64,000 nt of DNA from Streptomyces ficellus. Its GTDB lineage: Bacteria; Actinomycetota; Actinomycetes; Streptomycetales; Streptomycetaceae. The notes beneath the pieces are model-generated. The model made no database searches, was not told the DNA's origin, and saw only the letters and a list, made by a program, of their open reading frames with translations. Positions within the stretch are counted from its first letter, which is position 1, and each line of letters opens with the position of its first letter. Positions 59,826-64,000 of the stretch are shown here, in pieces. The translations under genes and the position numbers were made by a program. The stretch is taken from positions 6,696,001-6,760,000 of the forward strand of contig NZ_CP034279.1 of NCBI RefSeq assembly GCF_009739905.1, written 5' to 3'.

Positions 59826-61484
59826 TCAGCGGTTCACGACGTGCCGTTCGTTGGGCACGCAGTGGGTCATCGTCAGCCCCTCGACGTCCCGTGGCGGGTT
59901 CTCGCCGAGGTTGTCCAGCCGCTTGCGGTCCTCCTCGGTGAGGTCCTGGCTCGCCAGGGGTTCGAGGTGGGCCACGTCGCGCGGGGCGATGCCGAGGCCC
60001 TCGCCGACGCGCAGGCCCAGCTCGTTCTCGACCAGCAGGAAGTGCCAGACCATCCGCTCCTGCACCGGCCGGTCGCACTGCCCCAGCAGGGTGACGAAGT
60101 TGTTCACCAGGTCGTCCCGCTCCCACTGCTCCATCAGCAGGTAGCGCTGGCCGGCCTGCATGTAGTCGTTGGTGCGCGGGATGCGCTTGCGGGTGAGCCG
60201 GCCCCGGACCTCCGGGCCCTGCTCGTCGTGCGTGGGGTACTGGCCCTCGCGCAGCCCGCCCCGGATCGACGGCTCGTAGTTGACGTCCGGGTTCTCACCC
60301 TGACCGTCCACCTGATACGTCATCAGCCCGTCGCGCTGGTTGGTGCGCACGTCCGCGTTCTTGGCCTGGTTGACCGGGAGCTGGAGGTAGTTCGGGCCCA
60401 CCCGGTAGCGCTGGGTGTCGCTGTACGAGAAGGTCCGGCCGACCAGCATCTTGTCGTCCGAGAAGTCCAGGCCGTCCACCAGCACACCGGTGCCGAAGGA
60501 GATCTGCTCGTTCTCGGCGAAGAAGTTCTCCGGCATCCGGTCCAGCACCATCCGGCCGACCGCCTTCGGCGGGAAGTCCTGCTCCGGCCAGGTCTTGGTG
60601 TCGTCCAGCGGGTCGAAGTCCAGCTCCGGGTGGTCGTGGTCCTCCATCATCTGGACCAGCAGCTCCCACTCGGGGTGGTCGCCGCGCTCCACCGCCTCGT
60701 ACAGGTCCTTCGTGGCGTGCCCCAGGCCCTCGGCCTGGACGTTCGCCGCGTCCTCCTCGGTCATGCTGCGCACGCCCTGCTTGGGCATCCAGTGGTACTT
60801 GACCAGCACCGTGTTGCCCTCGGCGTTCACCCACTTGTAGGTGTTGACGCCGAATCCCTGCATGTGGCGGTAGTCGGCCGGGATGCCGCGCGGGCTGAAC
60901 AGGTTGACCAGCATGTGCATCGACTCCGGCGTCTGCGACATGAAGTCGAAGATCCGGCGCGGCTGCTGCTCGAAGGTGACCGGGTTCGGTTTGAGCGCGT
61001 GGATCACGTCGGGGAACTTGATCGCGTCCCGGATGAAGAAGACGCCCAGGTTGTTCCCGACGAGGTCCCAGTTGCCGTCCTCGGTGTAGAACTTCACCGC
61101 GAAACCGCGCGGGTCGCGGGCCGCCTCGGAGGAGTCACGGCCTCCGATCACGGTGGAGAACCGCACGGCCAGGTCGGTGCGCTTGCCCCGCTCCTGGAAG
61201 ATCTTGGCGCGGGTGTAGCGGCTGATCGGTTCGTCGCCCCACGCGCCGTACGCCTCGAAGTAGCCGTAGGCCGTCACCCCGCGGGCGTGGACGACGCGCT
61301 CGGGGATGCGCTCCCGGTCGAAGTGGCTGATCTTCTCCAGGAACTGGTAGTTCTCCAGCGTCGCCGGGCCCCGGGCGCCGACGGTGCGCTGGTTCTGGTT
61401 GTCGTAGACAGGGTGGCCCTGCCGGTTGGTGAGTACCTTCCGGTCGTCGCCGGGTGCGGGACCCCGGCTCGAAACGTCGGTCAC
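59826..61484 (-). CDS. katA: Monofunctional haem catalase
   Basis: A 552-residue catalase. The distal His is in RVVHARG (~His66), the conserved Asn in VGNNLGVFF, and the proximal Tyr ligand in RTFSYSDTQRYRVGPNY. It converts hydrogen peroxide to water and oxygen in the cytoplasm. The length fits a clade of ~500-550-residue small-subunit catalases. The GTG at 61484 has GAGG 6 nt upstream. The 78-bp upstream gap is A/T-richer (CATACT, GAATAAGG) and probably holds a peroxide-responsive promoter, but no regulator gene is adjacent. Confidence 0.93.
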   Translation of the reverse strand: MTDVSSRGPAPGDDRKVLTNRQGHPVYDNQNQRTVGARGPATLENYQFLEKISHFDRERIPERVVHARGVTAYGYFEAYGAWGDEPISRYTRAKIFQERGKRTDLAVRFSTVIGGRDSSEAARDPRGFAVKFYTEDGNWDLVGNNLGVFFIRDAIKFPDVIHALKPNPVTFEQQPRRIFDFMSQTPESMHMLVNLFSPRGIPADYRHMQGFGVNTYKWVNAEGNTVLVKYHWMPKQGVRSMTEEDAANVQAEGLGHATKDLYEAVERGDHPEWELLVQMMEDHDHPELDFDPLDDTKTWPEQDFPPKAVGRMVLDRMPENFFAENEQISFGTGVLVDGLDFSDDKMLVGRTFSYSDTQRYRVGPNYLQLPVNQAKNADVRTNQRDGLMTYQVDGQGENPDVNYEPSIRGGLREGQYPTHDEQGPEVRGRLTRKRIPRTNDYMQAGQRYLLMEQWERDDLVNNFVTLLGQCDRPVQERMVWHFLLVENELGLRVGEGLGIAPRDVAHLEPLASQDLTEEDRKRLDNLGENPPRDVEGLTMTHCVPNERHVVNR

Positions 61485-61562
61485 GATCCTCGGCTCCTCT
61501 GTTGCTGTGGTGGGGGATGCGTCGTGGTGTGTCCTCTATGTCGCAGTATGCCCCTTATTCGC

Positions 61563-62348
61563 TTAGTGGGCCGCCACCCTGTCGGCCCCCGCCGTCACGT
61601 CACCGTCGCCGCCGCCGTCACCGGCGTGCACGGGCAGGTGGTACACGGCGAACGCGCGGCCGATCACCGGCTGGGCCACGTTGCGCACCCGCACCCCGTC
61701 GCCGGTCATCCCGTGCTCCGTGCCCATGTGCGCGTGACCGTGCACGGCCAGGTCGGCTCCGCCCTCGTCGATCGCCTCGGCCAGCAGGTAGCTGCCCAGG
61801 AACGGATAGATCTCCAGCGGCTCGCCCGCGAGCGTGTCCGGCACCGGCGCGTAGTGCGTCAGCGCGATCCGTACGGCGCAGTCGGCGTCGCTCAGCATGG
61901 TCAGGGACTTCCGCAGCCCCTCCGCGCAGCGCCGGGTGTAGCGGATGAAGTCCTTCATCTCCGGCTCGCCGAACTCACCGCCGCTGCGTCCGGCGAAACC
62001 ACCGCCGAACCCCTTGGTCCCGGCGACGCCGACCCGCACGCCGCCGACGTTCACCACCGTGCCCTCGCCCTCCAGCACGGTGACGCCCGCCCGGTCCAGC
62101 GCGGCCGTCACCTCCGCCTCCTGGTCGCTCTGGTAGTCGTGGTTGCCCAGCACGGCGACGACCGGCACCCCCAGCCCGGCCACCTCCCGGGCCACGACCT
62201 CGCCCTCCTCGGCCGTGCCGTGGCGGGTGAGGTCGCCGGCGAGCAGCAGCAGGTCCGCCTGCTCGTGGATCTTCTCGAAGGCCGGTCGCAGGGTGCCCGC
62301 GCTCGCCGGGCCCAGATGGATGTCACCGACCGCCGCTACTCGGATCAC
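61563..62348 (-). CDS. Calcineurin-like metallophosphoesterase
   Basis: A 261-residue phosphoesterase with the motifs VGDIHLG, LLAGDLTRHG, LGNHDYQ, LTHYAP and VHGHAHMG in order. The substrate is unknown; possibilities are cyclic nucleotides, DNA or phospholipids. The GTG at 62348 overlaps the BON-domain stop. It is the third gene of a coupled nucleotidyltransferase/BON/phosphoesterase operon. The last ~25 residues are Gly/Asp-rich. Confidence 0.87.
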   Translation of the reverse strand: MIRVAAVGDIHLGPASAGTLRPAFEKIHEQADLLLLAGDLTRHGTAEEGEVVAREVAGLGVPVVAVLGNHDYQSDQEAEVTAALDRAGVTVLEGEGTVVNVGGVRVGVAGTKGFGGGFAGRSGGEFGEPEMKDFIRYTRRCAEGLRKSLTMLSDADCAVRIALTHYAPVPDTLAGEPLEIYPFLGSYLLAEAIDEGGADLAVHGHAHMGTEHGMTGDGVRVRNVAQPVIGRAFAVYHLPVHAGDGGGDGDVTAGADRVAAH

Positions 62349-62599
62349 GACAGCTCCTCGGGGTGGTCGGGGGCGTCCGCGCGTACGACGACCAGGTCCT
62401 CGTGCAGGGGCAGCCCGGCCAGCTCCTCCCGCGCGATGCGCAGGATCTCGGCCCGGCAGTCGGCGCTGGCGACCGTGCCGTACAGCACGATGCCCGCGCC
62501 CCGCTGCTCGATGCGGATGCCCAGCTCGGCGATGTCCTCGGATGCCAGCCGGTCCCGCAGGTGGGCGATGCGGTACTCGGCGGTGTCGGCGGCGCTCAT
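62345..62599 (-). CDS. BON-domain-like small protein
   Basis: An 84-residue protein, MSAADTAEYRIAHLRDRLASEDIAELGIRIEQRGAGIVLYGTV and so on. The LGIRIEQ-x5-LYGTVAS pattern with flanking helices fits a single BON domain, thought to bind lipids or membranes. There is no signal peptide, so it is cytoplasmic here. It overlaps both neighbours by 4 nt (ATGA and GTGA), so the three products are probably made in fixed ratio. Confidence 0.75.
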   Translation of the reverse strand: MSAADTAEYRIAHLRDRLASEDIAELGIRIEQRGAGIVLYGTVASADCRAEILRIAREELAGLPLHEDLVVVRADAPDHPEELS

Positions 62600-63441
62600 G
62601 GCGTGGCCTCCGGTGGCTCGATCACGTTCAGGCGCTCCAGCAGATAGAGGAACGCCTCAGGCATGGGAGAGCCCTCGCTCTCCCGGCGCAGCAGCTCCCA
62701 GTCGATCTTCTCCCGCAGCGTGCGCGCGATCGGGAGGACCGCACCGAAGTCGCAGTGGTGCTCGGAGAAGGCGGCCAGCAGACTGCCCACCAGGTCGGTC
62801 GGTGCCAGCACCGGCATCCGCACCGAGTCCACCGGCAGGGTGTGCGCCCGGTCCAGCAGCTCGTGCGTCACCGGGTGCCGGGCGAGCTCGAAGATCAGGT
62901 CGATCTCCTCGCCGTGGCTCCGCGCCTTGATCAGCCAGTCCTCCGGCGGCACCCGCACCGGGATCCCGGCGGCCTCCAGGGCCTCGGTGACCGCCGCGGC
63001 GTCCTCGCGCAGGATGGCGAAGTCGGTGTCGTGCTGGAGGCTCTGCGGCACCCCGTGCGCGTACGCCGCAACGCTGCCCGCCAGGGCGAAGGGGAGCCCG
63101 GCGCTCTTCAGCAGCGCCGCCACCTGCTTGGTGGCCTCCAGGATGGCCTGTGTACGGTCCGGAGGATGGCTGCTGCCGGGGTTCCCGCCGGTCCCGGCGT
63201 CTCCGCCCGGGGTGCCGGGGCCTCCGGCGCCCTCGGTTCCGCCGGTGCCGCCGGCCGGCGAACCGCCGCCCGAGGGCGCACCGAGGAGCGCGCCGTCGGG
63301 CTCGCCCTCCACGGCTCTGCCTCCGGCCAGCCGCAATCCGGTGGTCCCGGTCGGCCCGGCGGGTCCGGTGCGCTCGGCCGCGCCCCTCGGCGGCTCGGGG
63401 AGCCCGCCGGGCTGGGTGGCGTCTTGCGGTTGGTTCCTCAC
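62596..63441 (-). CDS. Nucleotidyltransferase-fold protein with low-complexity N-terminus
   Basis: A 281-residue protein. The first ~95 residues are Gly/Pro/Ala/Thr-rich and likely disordered. The folded part (~98-275) reads LPFALAGSVAAYAHGVPQ then HDTDFAI, the G-S plus DxD pattern of minimal nucleotidyltransferases, and EEIDLIFEL for the third acidic residue. It may transfer a nucleotide to a protein or small molecule, or be an AbiEii-like protein. The GTG at 63441 has GGAGG ~11 nt upstream, supporting the long N-terminus. It ends in an ATGA overlap with the BON gene. Confidence 0.7.
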   Translation of the reverse strand: MRNQPQDATQPGGLPEPPRGAAERTGPAGPTGTTGLRLAGGRAVEGEPDGALLGAPSGGGSPAGGTGGTEGAGGPGTPGGDAGTGGNPGSSHPPDRTQAILEATKQVAALLKSAGLPFALAGSVAAYAHGVPQSLQHDTDFAILREDAAAVTEALEAAGIPVRVPPEDWLIKARSHGEEIDLIFELARHPVTHELLDRAHTLPVDSVRMPVLAPTDLVGSLLAAFSEHHCDFGAVLPIARTLREKIDWELLRRESEGSPMPEAFLYLLERLNVIEPPEATP

Positions 63442-63584
63442 GGGTGCTCAGCCCTCCTCGTCGGCCCTGTGGGAGGCGGTTCGGGTACCCGGGGCCCCCG
63501 CCTTTATGGCTCGTTCGCCGGTACGCGCGGATGACCGGGTGGTACGGCGGCGCCACCCGGCCCGGCCGTCCCGTCGCCCCCGGC

Positions 63585-64000
63585 TCACTCGCCGGGGTCC
63601 TGGCGGTGGCGGCGGGACGCCCTGGTGAGGACGGTCCCGGTGGCGACGAGCAGCGCGGCGCCGGCGCCCAGGAGCCAGAGGCGGGCGCGGGACCCGGTCT
63701 CCGCCATCCCGGTGGCCGCGTCGGGGGAGGGATCGGTGACGGACGGCGCGGCGGGGGCCGCGGGGGCCGCGGGGGCGTCGGGAGTCCCGGGGGCCGGGGC
63801 GTCGGGGGCCGGGCGGGCTTCGGTGACGGCCGGCGGTACGACGGGGTCCGGGGCGGCGGGTCCGGCCTCGGGGTCCGCGGCCTCGGGGTCCGCGGCCTCC
63901 GGGGCTGATGGCGGTTCGCCTTCGGACGCCTTGGGCGGTTCGGCCTCGGGGCCCGGTGCGTGCCGCAGCCCGGCCTCGGGTGCCCGTGCCGGTTCGGCCG
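63585..64000 (-). CDS. Sortase-anchored surface protein, C-terminal part (5' end outside window)
   Basis: On the minus strand the frame is open from 64000 to a TGA at 63585-63587 (~138 residues visible). The upstream part is Pro/Ala/Glu/Asp-rich with repeats such as EAADPEAADPEAG, a wall-spanning spacer. It ends ATGMAETGSRARLWLLGAG, then a hydrophobic helix and RRHRQDPGE. MAETG followed by a membrane segment and basic tail is a sortase sorting signal, close to the LAETG type used by Streptomyces class E sortases. The functional domain lies beyond the window edge. Confidence 0.78.
   Translation of the reverse strand, partial: AEPARAPEAGLRHAPGPEAEPPKASEGEPPSAPEAADPEAADPEAGPAAPDPVVPPAVTEARPAPDAPAPGTPDAPAAPAAPAAPSVTDPSPDAATGMAETGSRARLWLLGAGAALLVATGTVLTRASRRHRQDPGE

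Overview
The window is chromosomal DNA from a high-GC actinomycete, almost certainly a Streptomyces. It has strong G/C bias at third codon positions, many GTG/TTG starts, 4-nt GTGA/ATGA gene overlaps, SpoIIE-type phosphatases fused to PAS/GAF and RsbW-like ATPase domains, DUF5133-like and SRPBCC proteins, and a sortase-type surface protein. I saw no rRNA, tRNA, transposase, prophage or CRISPR array, so the content looks accessory and regulatory. Starts were chosen from visible Shine-Dalgarno sequences and overlaps; family names come from motifs read by eye.

Layout. 1-2823: the end of a RiPP (lanthipeptide-like) cluster, with the C-terminus of a LanB-type glutamylation domain, a 48-residue precursor whose core has three Cys, LanC, and an arylamine-N-acetyltransferase-like enzyme. 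2924-7612: an MGDG-synthase-like glycosyltransferase, then a coupled run of SDR, DMT permease, polysaccharide deacetylase and AlkB. 7717-11203: a membrane sensor phosphatase/ATPase and a methyltransferase. 11366-14317: a GtrA/GtrB pair facing a polytopic membrane protein, a likely polyprenyl-sugar decoration module. 14755-24804: DUF5133-like protein, RpiR regulator, two more SpoIIE phosphatases, topoisomerase IB, SDR and an MFS exporter.

25208-37641 is a minus-strand glycan island. It holds the enzymes expected for ADP-D-glycero-D-manno-heptose (GmhA-like, HldE-like fusion, GmhB-like), two GT9 heptosyltransferase-like proteins, three other glycosyltransferases, a carbamoyltransferase and a UDP-xylose-synthase-like enzyme. 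The first six genes are bracketed by copies of a ~125-bp intergenic repeat. An S9 peptidase, an asparagine-synthase-like amidotransferase and an MFS protein follow (37775-43072).

43278-50716 looks like a polyol/sugar catabolic regulon: CsbX/RbtT/DalT-type permease, a tiny protein with a duplicated TPSQAEGER motif, a DeoR regulator, two FGGY kinases, a histidine phosphatase and a 2-hydroxyacid dehydrogenase. Two near-identical 16-bp sites lie before the regulator and before the permease. The right end (50.7-64 kb) carries an SDR, an MFS symporter, SRPBCC protein, a start-less small reading frame, a PLP decarboxylase, M20 hydrolase, an aromatic-acid-exporter-like protein, another SDR, a 2H phosphoesterase, catalase, a three-gene nucleotidyltransferase/BON/metallophosphoesterase operon and the 3' end of a sortase-anchored protein gene.
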